NCBI RefSeq assembly: GCF_030272615.1
Contig: NC_081412.1
Span: 696,392,083-696,456,082, forward strand
DNA length: 64,000 nt
DNA from: Cryptomeria japonica
Taxonomy: Eukaryota; Streptophyta; Pinopsida; Cupressales; Cupressaceae
Direction: 5' to 3'
Position 1 is the stretch's first letter; every line of letters starts with the position of its first letter. Shown here piece after piece: positions 1 through 12,569 of this stretch. The position numbers and the translations under genes were made by a program. The notes below the pieces were generated by a model. That model was given only the letters and a program-made list of their open reading frames with translations, did not search any database and was not told the DNA's origin.

Positions 1-2
1 AC

Positions 3-3000
3 AGGGCTCTTATTTCTAATGAATAGTTTAGACATTATTTTTTCTCCCTGTCTGCTCACATCCGGGTTGGGTCTGATCATTTTCCCATCACTCTCTTTGC
101 TGATCCTATTAACAGAAGAAGACATTTTCCTTTTAGATTTGAAAAAATGTGGATTCATCACCCTGATATTACTTTTAATATTCAGAATTGGTGGAATATC
201 CAAGTTGAGGGCATTGCTATGTATAGATTTGTTAAGAAACTCAAAAGTGTTAAGGACAATATAAGACTCTGGAATAAATCGAGCTTCGGGAACATTTTTG
301 AGGCCAAAGGTAAAGTCCAGGATGACCTCAAGAAAATACAGGTCCAAATTCAGAAGGATGGTTTCTCTACTGTGTCTATTGCTGAAGAAAATGAGACCCT
401 TAAAAAATACCATGAAATCATTGCTAAAGAGGAAACTTTTTGGAAACAGAGATCAAGATGCACATGGCTAAAGGAAGGAGATAGGAATACAAGATTCTTT
501 CATATGTTGACTATCAAACATAAAGCGGCAAACAGGATTACTAAACTGGTAGTGGACAATGGGGAGCTGGTTAAGGAGGAAGAGATAAGGAATGAGGCCA
601 AAAGGTACTTCTCGGATCTTCTAAGGAGGGATCACAGGTTGGATGTTGATGCTCAATCTTCCTTTCTTCATAATATTCCTTGCCTCATTGATGAGCAGAT
701 GAATGCCTCCCTTTCTTCCATACCTTCGAACCTGGAAATAAAAAATGCAGTTTTTTCTTTTGATGGTAATAAAGCTCCCGGTCCAGATGGCTTCCCCATG
801 TTCTTCTTCCAAGATTTCTGGGACGTTGTAGGGAAAGATGTTTCCAATAGGGTCAAGGAATTTTTGGGGGTTAGAAGACTTCTGAAAGAAATTAATGGCA
901 CTTTCATTGCACTTATTCCCAAAATCCAAGGTGCTGACTCCATGGACAAGTTCAAACCAATCATCTTATGTAACTCTTTTTATAAGATTATCTCCAAGGT
1001 TCTTACTACCAGAATCATGACTGTCCTTCCCTCTTTGATTAATCATTAGCAAAATGGTTTTGTCCAGGAAGACAAATTCTTGACTCCATTATTACTGTCC
1101 ATGAGAATATTCATTCTCTTGTAAGGGGCAAGAAACAGGGTCTCATCCTTAAGCTTGATCTCTCTAAGGCCTATGACTGGGTTGATTGGTCTTTTCTTGT
1201 GAAGGTTCTTGTGGCTTTTGGTTTCTCCTCCAAATGTGTTGACCTCTTTAGTCAGCTTATTACCTCAGCCTCTTTTATTGTTCTTGTCAATGGATCACCA
1301 TCCCCCTTCTTCCAAGTGTCTAGAGGATTGAGGCAAGGGGATCCCATTTCTCCTATCCTCTTCATAATTATGGTGAAATGTTTTGGTAGGTATATGGAAA
1401 GCATGGTGATGTGAGGATCTTTTAAGGAACTTCAACCTTCTTTAGCTGATCATACCTGTTCTCACCAATAGTTTGTGGATGATACCATTGTCATGGGGGA
1501 ATCAAGTATCTCAGAAGCTAGAACCCTGAAGGACACTCTTTGTAAGTTTGCCTCTGCATCTGGTCAGCTCATTAATTAGGTCAAAAGTGAAGTTTTTTTC
1601 ATCAATACACCAGAGAGAACACAACATAGAATCAGTAGAATTATGGAATGTCAGATTGCTGATCTTCCTACTACTTATCTTGGCCTCCCATTGGGCATTG
1701 CACCTCTTGATTCTTTTTGGAGCTCTCTGGTGGACAAATTTCATAAAAAGCTAGCTGGATGGAAAGGAGCCCTTTTAAGTTAGGCTGGAAAGTTTCAACT
1801 TCTAAAAGCTTCTCTTCAAAGTATACCTATCTATGCCCTTAGCCTTTTCAGAATTCCAGTAAAGTATGCTGATGCAATTGAGAAAATTCAAAGAAATTTT
1901 CTCTGGTCAGGGGTTGAGGAAAAGAAAAGAATGTCTCTTGTGGCTTGGGATCAGGTATGCAGACCGAAAAGCAAAGGAGGTCTGGGCCAGAGAAGAATCC
2001 AAACCCTAAATGAAGCTCTCTTGTCTAAACAAGTTTGGAGAATGTTCCACTCAGATAGTGAATGGTGTAAAATCTAGAGAAGTAAGTATTCTCTTCTGTC
2101 CTCTTCTCTTTCCTCTTTTATCAATTCTGACATTAGTATGAATGGGTCCCATATCTGGAATCATGCCTCTAAGTGTAGAGACAGCATTGCTAAAGGGGTT
2201 ATATGGAAAGTAGGCAATGGCAAGAAAATTAAATTCTAGGAAGATCCCTAGATTTTTGATAAATCTTTGATTGATATCCCAAAATGGGCCCCTTATGCCT
2301 CCTCCTATATTAGAACATTTGGTCCTTTAGTTGAAGGGTATTGGATAGGTAATAAATGGAAGAACATTGAAAGTATTCACCCAAACCTTATTAAGTTTAA
2401 AAATCATCTGTCATCGGTCTGGTTGACTAAAGAGGAAGATTCCCTCATTTGGAAATATGAACCTAAAGGTAATATTACTGTCTCTTCTATGTATGGTGTT
2501 CTCTCCCCTGCCCCTTTTGAAAATCCTTTCTGGTATAAAGCTTGGATAAAGGGACTGATCCCTAAAATCAATTTTTTCTATTGGACTATTCTTCAAAATA
2601 AAATCTTGACCTTAGATAATCTCAAGGGCAGAGGTTTTTCTTTCCCTAATATATGTGCTATGTGTCTTGAGGAGGAAGAGTCTGTGGACCATCTGGCCAT
2701 CCACTCTTCCTATTCTGCTTCTATCTAGGAAAGATTTCTTAAGAGTTTTTGCATTGATTGGGTGTTTCCTAACACTATCAGTGATTTGTTCTACTCCTAG
2801 AATTATCATTGGTCTAACTCCTTTTTGAGAACTTTGTGGCAGCTTTCACTCCCTCACATTCTGTGGGGGTTATGGAAAAAAAGAAACAATCGTATTTTCA
2901 GGGACAGTTCTCTTACTCAGGAAATTGTTTTCCAGAAAATAAAATGGGCTATAGTGGAGAACATTGGGATCATTGGGGGCCCCTGCTTTTCTGCCAACCC

Positions 3001-3511
3001 TTTGGAATCTCACATTTTAAGTTCCTAGAGTTTGAAGAATGCTGACAGTTTTGATCCCAAGCAAAACAAAAGATTAGAAGCAAGGTGGCAAACTCTCCCT
3101 CATGGTTGGTTCAAAGTCAATTTCGATGGTGCTGCAAAAGGTAATTCGGGCCCTGCGAGATGTGGAGCTATTCTTAGAGATGATAAAGGTATATGTAAGG
3201 AAATGATTGCTATTCCAATAGGAAGCCAAACAAACTACAAGGCAGAAGCAATGATAGCTCTCCAAGGCATTCTCCTCGCTAAAAGATGGAATTGCCCCTA
3301 CCTATGGATTGAAGGGGACTCTAACAACATCATTAAATGCCTTAAGGGGACCTCTAAGCCCTCATGGTCTATCAATAATAGTATAAAGGCTACTAGAGAC
3401 CTCATTAACACTTTTGAGAAAAGTTTCATATCTCATATTTACCGAGAAGCTAATGGTTCTGCTGACTGGGCAGCCAATGTGGCGGTCAATCAAGATGAAA
3501 TGATTACTTGA
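3..3511 (+). pseudogene. LINE ORF2: endonuclease tail, RT, zf-RVT, RNase H
   Basis: Nucleotides 3-1064 read in one frame: the endonuclease end with the SDHFP signature (near nt 75), then a long helical linker and the start of RT (NKAPGPDGF near nt 770). A one-base loss near 1064 shifts the rest to another frame, which runs to 3511. RT motifs follow: LKLDLSKAYDW near 1150, RGLRQGDPISP near 1320 and the catalytic FVDDT near 1480. The zf-RVT region lies at 2450-2730. RNase H is at 3090-3490 with its four acidic positions visible (NFDGAAKGNSG, KAEAM, IEGDSN, REANGSADW). Several stops interrupt it, mostly TAG where Gln or Trp is expected. Inactive; the RT and RNase H assignments are secure. Confidence 0.88.
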
Positions 3512-3646
3512 AAGGGAGAATAGGGCCTCCAAGAGGATGTCAGATTAATCATTTTTAAGGATCGATACAATAGCACCCCAAAGATCATTAATGGACAAAA
3601 TAATAATGAAACAGATTAAATGGAGTGCTTTGAGCTATTCTAATAT

Positions 3647-4150
3647 TGTCAGTACCAGTATCCAGATTCTGGAAACTATCAGCATTGGCGAAGGGAAGTC
3701 AACAGCAGATTTGTGGAGGATTTGACCAAAACTATTGCTAGAGCTGAAAATATGAGAGACTCCTTCAACCCCAAATTTGAGCAAATTGAGCAAGACCTTA
3801 TTGAGAGGAAAGCAAATGCCAATGCTATGGATCAAACAATGGCAGAAACTGTCAATAAAGTCAGCAAAATTGAGGAATGGCTTAAAATTATCATAGAGAA
3901 AAGCTTAAACATTCTGTAGGCCTCTGCTAGAAAAACCAAAACCCTCATCAGTAATTTGGAGGAGGAGAAGGATACCCTGGAAATTGACCCTGACACTGAA
4001 GAAATGGGAGATTTTCAAGGACCCAGAACAAGAACAAGAGGTAAAAAGAAGGAGAAGAAGCCAAATAAGGACTTGGATGAACTTAAAGCTGCTCTGGCCA
4101 ATTACGACCAGCTGATGATTAAGGCGGAGGACCTCCTGAAGGCCTTATAA
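3647..4150 (+). pseudogene. coiled-coil ORF downstream of LINE RNase H
   Basis: A charged, heptad-rich reading frame that stays open from about 3647 to 4150 except for one TAG at 3917-3919. It has two helical stretches (about 3713-3915 and 4050-4147) joined by an acidic piece and a Lys-rich linker (KGKKKEKKPNK-like). No family recognised. It follows the ORF2 stop by about 140 bases in the same orientation, so it may be a third LINE ORF or a captured segment. Confidence 0.4.
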
Positions 4151-4359
4151 TTGTGCAGTGTTTTCTCTGGTTTCTTCATTTTGTTGTTTCTTTCCTCTGC
4201 TGTCCTTTCTGTTTACTGGCTTTATTGCCAGTCGTTTTGTTAGTTGTTCATTCTTGGTCTGGATTCTCTTTGGTGATCCTTTTTAATCTCCTTTGTTAAA
4301 GGTTTCAAGTCCTTTAAACCTGTTTTTCCTATTAATCAGAACAATCTAGAAAACAATAA

Positions 4360-5689
4360 AGCCAAGTCCTTTTTCTCTAATCCTCAGAGAAAATTCACAA
4401 ATATTGGAGAATCTTTAGAATCAGCTCTAAAAACTTTGCTTGCTAAAAAATTGATTGTTTTACCCGAAGCAAGAATTTATGAACCACCAGTCAAGCCAAA
4501 TTGGTGGAATGACAATCATTTTTGCAATTATCATCGGAATAAAGGACACCTAACAAATGATTGCCAAAGATTGAAACACATTATCCAAGATCTAATTGAT
4601 AATGGAACCATCGCAGTGGATAGCCATAAGACAAATGAATCACACTTGGCTTTTAAAACTCCACTTCCAAACTATGATAAAGGTTAATCATCCCAATTGG
4701 AAAATGACAAAGGAAAAACCAAAGTAAATTACACTTATACATACGATGATGTAGTAAATGTGATCATTGTTAACGAAAATCAATCTTCAGAACCAATCAA
4801 CGTTATCACAAGAAGCAAAGAAAAGGTTACCTTTCCAAGTATAGAAAAAGACTCAACATCCACATCACAACAATACAATTTAGTAGAGCAATTACAATGA
4901 ATACCCACTCAAATATCAATTCTAGAACTTCTCAAGATTTCACCTATGCATAAGGAAATTTTTGAGAAAGCTTTAGTGGAAACAACGGTTTCAAAAGATT
5001 TGGATATAGATCAGTTCCAAAACATGGTAGGACATCTTATAGCCCCTCATTGCTTATCATTTTCTAAAAATGATGATGCATCCTTACAACATCCTCATAA
5101 TGCTCCCTTATATGTTGAAGTCTCCATTAATAAAACTCATGTCAAACATGTACTCATAGATGGAGGAGTTGGCTTAAATATTTGTGCATTAAGTTTGATA
5201 AAAGCTTTGGGATATTTAGAGAATGCAGTGGACCCGAAAAAGAAAATAACCATCAAGGCTTATGATGAAGTAGAACGTTCTTCTAAAGGAACTGTCATGC
5301 TATCAATAAAGATAGGACCCATGGAAAAGGATACATTGTGTCAAGTTTTAGACTTGAATCTCTCCTACAACATTCTTTTGGGAAGACCCTGGATTCACAA
5401 GATACAAGCAGTTCCTTCTACATATCATCAATGTGTAAAATTTCCTCATGAAGAGCAAGAGATCACTATAATTGCAGATTCTAGTCAATATTGCAATAAT
5501 TTGAAGCCAACACAAGATACAAGAATTCCACATAACAGAGAATTAGTATATCCTACAAAAGAAGTTCAAGAAAAGTTATGGGAACCTTTTGAAGAAAAGC
5601 TCAAGTTAAATGATGAAGGAATGGGAAAGTATTCTTTGAATAATTTTCCACTCTCCCCTAAGTCATGTGGAAAACCTACAGATATTTAA
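4360..5689 (+). pseudogene. T1 gag C-terminus and aspartic protease
   Basis: The gag tail carries a single knuckle of the Tat form CxYHRNKGHxxxDC (about 4525-4566), preceded by the conserved LIVLPEARIYEP-like stretch. After a low-complexity linker, protease appears at about 5100-5400 with the core VLIDGG near 5155 and the second flap-side motif NILLGRPWIH near 5368. DGG in place of DSG/DTG is usual in this lineage. Stops at 4685-4687 and 4898-4900 and one near 5687 break the frame. It should form a single polyprotein with the RT segment at 5717-8239. Confidence 0.8.
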
Positions 5690-5716
5690 TCATAGACATC
5701 AAGCAAATCAAAACAT

Positions 5717-8239
5717 ATGTTTAAAGGAACCTTTGTTAGTGCTGGAACCCTTGAAGAGGAAAATGAAGACAAAGACATTCTTGGTTGGCTATACAAAGAT
5801 GAAGCTAAAACTATAGCAACAGCAGCAGAAGTCAATATTCCCATAAAACAATATGGCAAAGGATATGAAATCATGCAAAAGATGGGATATGAAGGAAAAG
5901 GACCAATTGGTAAGCAACATCAGGGTATTTCAGAACCTATTTGTCCACACTCACAATCCACAGAAGATAAATCCAGTTTGGGATACCTGAAGTCTAATCA
6001 AAAGCAACACAATACTCAACAACAAAAATGGAGAAAGAAATTAGTTTCTAAAGGAGACAATTGGCAAGAAAAGGTACATCAAGTGGCCGAAATAGTAACC
6101 AGTAAGCAAAAGAAGCAAGAAGAACATGAAAAGAAAGAGGAGGAGATTATCATCCCAAGTAATGAAAAATCTTGTCAACAAGTTCTGAAAATACAAACAA
6201 AGGCAAAATTTGAACAAGATATTCCGGAGGCAGTAAAAATAGAAATGACAGAAATCAAAGAACTTTTTGCACCATACGACACTCCAGTATGGTATAGTGG
6301 AGTAATCTTAGATCAGGATTCAGAAACAGATTCCAATGAGTATGAATGGGGACCAGATGTCTTATCTACTACATCAAGTAAAGAACACAATGAAGATCAA
6401 GCAGCTATTACAAAAGAAGACTTGTCTATTACAGAACAAAAGATAAAATTAGAAAGAAGACAAGAGAAACTCAGAATTCAGAAAAAAGAGGTGTATACAA
6501 AAAGAAAAGAGAATGACAAAAATGGCGACACAATACCACAAGAAGCGCAAACAAGGATTAGATATGCAAGAAGCATAGAAGAAATAAGAGATAGTCAAGT
6601 TGGATTAACTATTAATCCAGAAGAAGCTGAGTTTGAAAGGAGACAAAATCTATTAAAAGAATCCTCTTTATCATGTACACAAGTCTATCAACTCCAAAAT
6701 GCAAATGAAGTCAATCAAGAAGAAATTTGCAGTACCAAAGACATGCCTGTTGATATAATCCATTCATTTAAGGGACAAACGTCAATTGAAGAACCACTTG
6801 AGTGTGAACTACAAAATGCTAATATTAATCTTGTTAAGACTAATTCGAAAACGATTGAGAAAGACAATCCTCAAAAACATCTAATCTATGATAATACCTA
6901 TTCTATGCTAAATTATGATCATAATGTCATGAACATTGAAACACCTAATGATGACAGTGATTATGATTTACCCCTTCTTCATCCTGAACTAATTGATTGG
7001 GATAATTTAGACAACCTTGAACTAAATGTCTTTTCCAATGATGATGACTTAGTTGTGTACCTTAATGCTATTGAACCTATCCCACCTAAGATATCTTCCA
7101 CTACAAAATCAAGTGATGTTTCTCATAGTCAGGAGAATGCCAAACTTTTTAGTCGCAAAAGTGAAATAAAACAAGGAAAGAGACCTATTGTTGAAAACCA
7201 TTTCATGGCAACATTAGATCAATCAAAAGAGAAAATAAAGGGTGTATTTGATGGTGAAAACCTCCTTGAGGCACTAGAAGATGGAAAGTTTGACATTTTT
7301 CTTGCATATTTTCAAGAGAGATCTGCTATCCTGATAGAACCAACAGAAGCAGTAAACATTGATACATCAAAGGATCCTAAAATACTTTATTTTTCTGCCT
7401 CATTATCAGAAAGAGAGAGGAAAGAATACATGGAATTCTTTAAGCAAAGACAAACAAATTTTGCTTGGTCTTATGCAGATATGCAAGGGCTTAACCTAGA
7501 TCTTATCATGCATCATCTTAATGTGGATTTAAAGGCAAAACCTATTAAACAAAAGCTAAGAAAGATGCACACACATATTTCTCTCCTTGTAAAAACTGAG
7601 CTCAAGAAACTATTGGAAGTGGGTTTCATAAGACCAGTGGCTTATCCAGAATGGGTTTCAAGTATTGTACCAGTATCAAAACTAGATAAGAGCATAAGAG
7701 TTTGCACAAATTTTAGAGATCTAAATGAAGCATGTCCAAAAGATGATTTTCCACTACCAAACATCAATATCATAGTAGACATATCAGCAGGACATGAGAT
7801 GTTTTCATTAATGGATGGATTCTCAGGATATAATCAAATAAGAATCGCACCTGAAGATCAAGAGAAGACAGCTTTCACCTATGTATGGGGAATGTACTAC
7901 TGGAATGTTATGCCATTTGGGCTTAAGAATGCAGGAGCAACATATCAAAGAGCTATGATGGTAATTTTTCATGACATGATGCATACATTCATGGAAGATT
8001 ATGTCGATGGCATACTCGCAAAATCTCACACAAGAAAAGAACATTTGAACATTCTAAGCAAGATTTTTGACAGGCTGGAAAGATATCAATTGAGATTAAA
8101 TCCAAAGAAATGTGCATTCGGGGTAACCTCTGGAAAGCTCCTTGGGTACATTATATCAGCTCATGGCATTGAAGTTGATCCTAGCAAAGTTAAAGCTATC
8201 ATGGAGATGGAATCACCTAAAAACATAAGTCAATTGTGA
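5717..8239 (+). pseudogene. T1 G-patch and reverse transcriptase segment of pol
   Basis: 840 codons without a stop. Residues about 46-76 form a G-patch (YGKGYEIMQKMGYEGKGPIG). Residues 90-500 are a charged linker of low complexity. RT covers about 590-835: VCTNFRDLNEACPKDDFPLP, LMDGFSGYNQI, FGLKNAGATYQRAM, and the catalytic box at nt 8000-8011. That box reads YVDG, so the second catalytic Asp is Gly (GGC at 8009-8011) and the RT should be inactive. The terminal stop at 8237-8239 (TGA) sits where Arg is expected, so pol continued into RNase H. Confidence 0.88.
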
Positions 8240-8817
8240 TCTTTACAAGGAAGATTGCAATCAATCAAGAGATTTGTGTCCCAATTGGCTGATAGATGTC
8301 TTCCATTTACCCATCTTCTACATAAAAATGTTCCATTCAAATAGGATCTAACATTTGAAGAAGCTTTCTTACAAATAAAAGAATATCTTATGAGTCCTCT
8401 AGTACTCATATCACCAACCAAAGGGAACCCATTGTTACTCTATATCTCAGCAACAAGTGTATCATTAGGTGCTCTCCTAGCTTAGCATGATGATGAAGGA
8501 AAGGAAAGAGTAGTTTATTATATCAACAGAATACTTGTTGGATATGAGTTAAATTATTCATCAATTGAAAAGATATGTCTAGCAGTTGTATTTGCAACTT
8601 AGAAGCTACGACATTATATGTTGATTCATTCTGTAAAACTAATAGCAAAGATAGATCCTCTCAAATATTTGTTGAGAAAGTCAATATTAATAGGGAGACT
8701 AGCCAAATGGGTTATGATACTGAGTGAATTTGACATAGAATATGTTGACCGAAAAGCCATCAAGGGACAAGTCATTGCTGATCAATTGGCTGATGCATCT
8801 TTACAAAGTAACATGCC
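8240..8817 (+). pseudogene. T1 first RNase H and connection domain
   Basis: Same frame as the RT, continuing through stops at about 8342 (TAG, Trp expected), 8484 (TAG, Gln expected) and 8600 (TAG, Gln expected). The typical LTR-element RNase H core is recognisable: SLGALLA, RVVYYINRILVGYELNYSSIEK, the KLRHYM motif and the closing WVMILSEFDIEYV followed by the GQVIADQLAD signature near 8770-8800. Not functional. Confidence 0.75.
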
Positions 8818-8839
8818 TTTGCACATCGAATTTCCTGAT

Positions 8840-9334
8840 GCAGATATCTTGACAGTAAGTACAAAATTTTGGGAATTGTACTTTGATGGTTCTTATACTC
8901 AATATGGATCAGGTGCAAGAATCTTTTTTATCACACCTCAAGGACATACAATTCCAAAATCGTATAGACTGTGATTTCCATGCACCAATAATACTGCAGA
9001 GTATGAAGCATTGGTTATAGGGCTCAAAATGGCCATTGAATGGAATGTTAAAGAACTACATGTCTATGGTGATTTACAACTTGTCATTTATCAAATAAAT
9101 GGTGAATATCAAACAAAGGATGATAAGCTTATGCCATACAAACAGCTAGTGGAGGAATTTAAAGGACATTTTAAAGAAATCACATTCACCCAGATTCCTA
9201 GAAATGAGAATAAAGCAGCAGATGCAATGACTACAATAGCATCTCTCTTGCAAAATAAAGAGAATCAACAACTTTACGAATTTCTTGTGGAAGATATCTT
9301 AACCCCTACCATTCAATCCCAGCATACCTATTGA
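8840..9334 (+). pseudogene. T1 second, archaeal-type RNase H
   Basis: A second RNase H directly after the first. ELYFDGS (near 8875) carries the first Asp, NNTAEYEALVIGL (near 8990-9025) the Glu, HVYGD (near 9060) the next Asp and NENKAADAM (near 9205) the last. A TGA near 8973 interrupts it before the FPCTNN motif. This extra domain is the hallmark of the Tat lineage; in that lineage YGDSQL is usual, here it is YGDLQL. Confidence 0.8.
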
Positions 9335-10621
9335 ATTTTCCATATATCAGGAACCAGTCAATCTTTATACGATCAAACCTACCAATATTTGAAAGATCAT
9401 ATCCTTCCTTTGGAATTATCTCGTAATCAACAAAGAAACTTTATCCGTCAGTCCTCTCGCTATACCATTATTGTTGACATCCTATATAGGCGTGGTCTAG
9501 ATGGTACATTGTTGAGATGTCTTGAAAAAGATGAATTTGAGAGAGTTCTTAATGACATTCATGTGGGTATTTGCGGTACACACTCAAGTGGTTTAACATT
9601 GGCTAAGAAACTTATTTGTATGGGTTACTTTTGGCCTACTATGGAAAGAGATTCATTCACCTATGCTAGAAAATGTAAACAATGTTAAATTCATGGAAAT
9701 CTAATTCATGCGCTAGCACAAGAGTTATATCCTATGACAGGATCATGGCCATTTTCACAGTGGGGCCTGGATTTGGTAGGAAAGATTAATCCCGCATCTT
9801 CTAATGGACATAAGTTTATTTTGGTTGCTACTGAATATTTTACTAAGTGGATTGAAGCAATGCCTTTAACAACAGTGATAGGAAAACAAATATCATCATT
9901 TATTCTAAATTATATAATCTGTCGCTATGGAGTTCCTATGACCATTATCACTGATAATGGAAGAACATTCAAAAATCAAGATGTAAAAGAGCTATGTGAA
10001 AAGTTTCATATCCAACATAGGTTCTCTACTCCATATTATCCACAAGGTAATGGTCAAGCTGAGGCATCAAACAAAACTATTTTAAAAATCTTGAAGAAAA
10101 CAGTCAACGAAGCTGGAAAAGATTAGCACATTCAGCTAAATCCTGCTCTTTGGGCATATCAAACTAGTGTCCGCACTCCAACAGGGGCAACTCCATATTG
10201 TTTGGTCTATGGATCAGAAGCTATATTACCTATAGAAGTAGAGATACCTTCTCTATGAGTATCCTTGAATGGTCTTATACCAGAAGAAGAACAAAGAGTC
10301 TCTCGACTCCAGGAACTAGAACTGATTCAGGAACGTCGCCAAAATGCAACAGATCATTTAAAAGTATATCAACAAAGAATGGCAAGAAGCTATAACCACA
10401 AATTCAAGTCATGCATTTTCCAGATTGGAGACATAGTTCTAAGGGAAAATCCAAGAAAACAGCAAGATCGGGAAAAGAAGGGCAAATTTGAACCAAATTG
10501 GCTAGGACCTTTTGTCATAGTAGCAACATATGGATCAGGAGCATACAAATTATCTACCCCAAAAGGTGATTGGTTTGATGAACTTATCAATTCTATCCAT
10601 CTCAAGAAATCTTATGCTTGA
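9335..10621 (+). pseudogene. T1 integrase
   Basis: The zinc-binding HHCC region lies at 9490-9688 (HVGICGTHSSGLTLAKKL ... CKQC). The catalytic core runs 9735-10130: GLDLVGKI, ITDNGRTF and PQGNGQAEASN give the D, D and E. After a TAG near 10124 the core continues (LNPALWAYQTS). A TGA near 10257 is followed by an intact C-terminal part at 10265-10621 with the GPFVIVATYGSGAYKL stretch typical of the GPY/F region. Integrase residues are all present, but at least four stops break the protein. Confidence 0.82.
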
Positions 10622-11511
10622 GATATAAAGTCCTAAAAAAATCAATGAAAAGCATATGAAGTCCTGAAAAAAAATCAATAAAAAGCATATAAAATCTAGC
10701 AAAAATGCAATAAATTTAGATGGTGAAAACCTAGTAAATAGGCATTATCTAAAAAGTGAGTTCCTCCATCTATGAGATCACTTTACGCACCTATCCACTC
10801 CATCCTATCACATCTATCACTTCCATATATCCTAGCTTATCCATTTCTCTGAACCATTTAGCAAGAAAAATGCAGCTTACCAACAGTTATCAATCTTTGA
10901 CATACTTGTCGTAGTCACTGTCAGCATCTATCAATCTGCATTTCTATCCTGTCATGGTTTGGATCTTGATCATTTCATATATCCATAATAATTTTTGTTT
11001 CCGCTGGGGGCAAAATCCTAATTCCTTTTGCTAAGGTGATCTTTTGAATCTTTAAAAAATCCAAAACATTTGAAAAACTTTTTAAAAAAAAAAAAAAAAC
11101 CTAGGGTTTTGAAACAGATAACGAGCAAACAAAGCAACAAAAATCAAGGCATTTCATCAAACAACTGAATCATGAAACTCAGAAACTGAAGAATCAATCA
11201 GCAAGCTATAAAGGATTGTCAAAAATCATTCATTAAGATGATTATATCAGTTAATGACCATTAGAACATGTGAATGGCATACAAGATTCAGTGTTATATC
11301 TTGATTTTATTGTTAATCATGTACTCTATGCAACTCAAGGATGTCCATGACTAGAGAAGCTATGATGGGGCATGATTATTTTCTTTGATTGTTGTCTGTA
11401 GTTTATCTCTTACTATGGTATGAACTTGTCTCAGGATATTATCAGCAAAAAATCAAGGAGGACGTTCCAAGTCATGCATGAAAGGAGATAATCCTTGTTT
11501 GTTTTGCAAGC

Positions 11512-11655
11512 AATACTTAGGTCAACTTGATCCATTATATCAAGTCACTTGTATTAACTTGCTATATCAAAATCCATGTAAGGAATACTCAGGTCATCTT
11601 GAATCTTTATGTCAAGTTGCTTGTATTATCTTACAACATTTTAAAGCTCAATGAT
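11512..11655 (+). repeat. two diverged 72-bp tandem units
   Basis: AATACTTAGGTCAACTTGAT at 11512 and AATACTCAGGTCATCTTGAA at 11584 start two similar blocks (also sharing TCAAGT-CTTGTATTA) at a 72-bp period, in the T1 3' region. Confidence 0.65.
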
Positions 11656-12200
11656 GAAATCAAGCACTGTTACAAGATAGCATATGAAGAATGGCAGTAC
11701 AATTTTTAGTTAGATCATTTCATTAGCTCATTATTCCTCTACATTATAAGCATTCATTTGTCAATTGCATTATAAGCATATCATTTCATTAGCAGATCAA
11801 CGGTCATAAATAAAGATTGAGTATACTTGGACAAACAAAAACAATTTGCATTTAATCATTGTAGGTGCATTCATTTTAATCATTATCCATTTCATTTTAG
11901 TTGCATTTTATCATTGCATTAATTGCATTCAATTAAGTGCATTTCATTAACCATGTAAAGTATCATCATTATTATCTACATTATCATTTCATAAAGATCA
12001 TTTAGTTGCATCTTTTTCACTTAGATTCATAATCATTACAAGCATAACATATAAATCAAAAACAAATCAATCATTCATGTGCAAATCCATATAAATCATT
12101 GCATTAGTTTGCATTCCAAAAAAAAAGTGCATTTTTATACATCATATAGTAACACCATCATTATTCCATTTATCATTTAGTTACATGCAAAAGAAACATT

Positions 12201-12366
12201 TCATATAGATCGTTTGTATGTACATCATCATAAGCATTAAGCAATCATTCATTTGCATTTTCATATAGATCATTTGTATGTACATCATCGTAAGCATTAA
12301 GCAATCATTCATTTGCATTTTCATATAGATCATTTGCATTTGCATCATTTAAGTTAAGTAATCATT
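12201..12366 (+). repeat. 60-bp tandem repeat, about 2.7 copies
   Basis: Units start exactly at 12201, 12261 and 12321 with TCATATAGATCRTTTG. The first two differ at two or three bases; the third diverges after about 20 bases. Tandem repeats in the 3' UTR are known for Tat/Ogre elements. Confidence 0.9.
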
Positions 12367-12569
12367 TTCATTTGCATCCAGGATAAGTAAAATCAAAAAT
12401 CAAAAACATTTATCATTTGCATCATGTAAGTCATTATCATCATATCATTATTCATCTACTCATTGCATCCATAAAATCAAAGCATGTAAGCATATAGAAC
12501 ATCATCAAATAGAATTAAAAGCATCATCATATAGAATCCATGTCTGCATATAGATCATCATAAAACAAT

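Larger units (their letters stand above)
1..4330 (+). mobile_element. L1-type LINE, 5' end beyond window
   Basis: Non-LTR retrotransposon remnant entering from the left edge. In order it shows the end of an endonuclease domain, reverse transcriptase, zf-RVT region, RNase H, and a downstream coiled-coil ORF. This order is that of plant L1 elements carrying an RNase H. No poly(A) tail is obvious. The 3' limit is set only by where Tat gag coding begins (about 4330-4380), so either the LINE lost its tail or one element cut the other. 4151-4330 is non-coding T-rich sequence with nothing else recognisable. Confidence 0.85.
10622..12560 (+). other. T1 3' untranslated region, AT-rich
   Basis: No gene is visible here. 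It is the start of the long stretch between integrase and 3' LTR. It contains near-repeats of an AAAAAATCAATGAAAAGCATAT-like word at 10630-10695, an A-run at about 11080-11098, and many CATTTCATTTGCATT-type words, two groups of which form true tandem repeats listed separately. A T1-internal polypurine run near 11004 (CTGGGGGCAAA) resembles a PPT but is not followed by an LTR. Confidence 0.6.

Noticed and set aside
10990-11020. CTGGGGGCAAA as the T1 polypurine tract
   Set aside because: No LTR start follows; the run at 17661-17673 directly abuts TGTATACACC.
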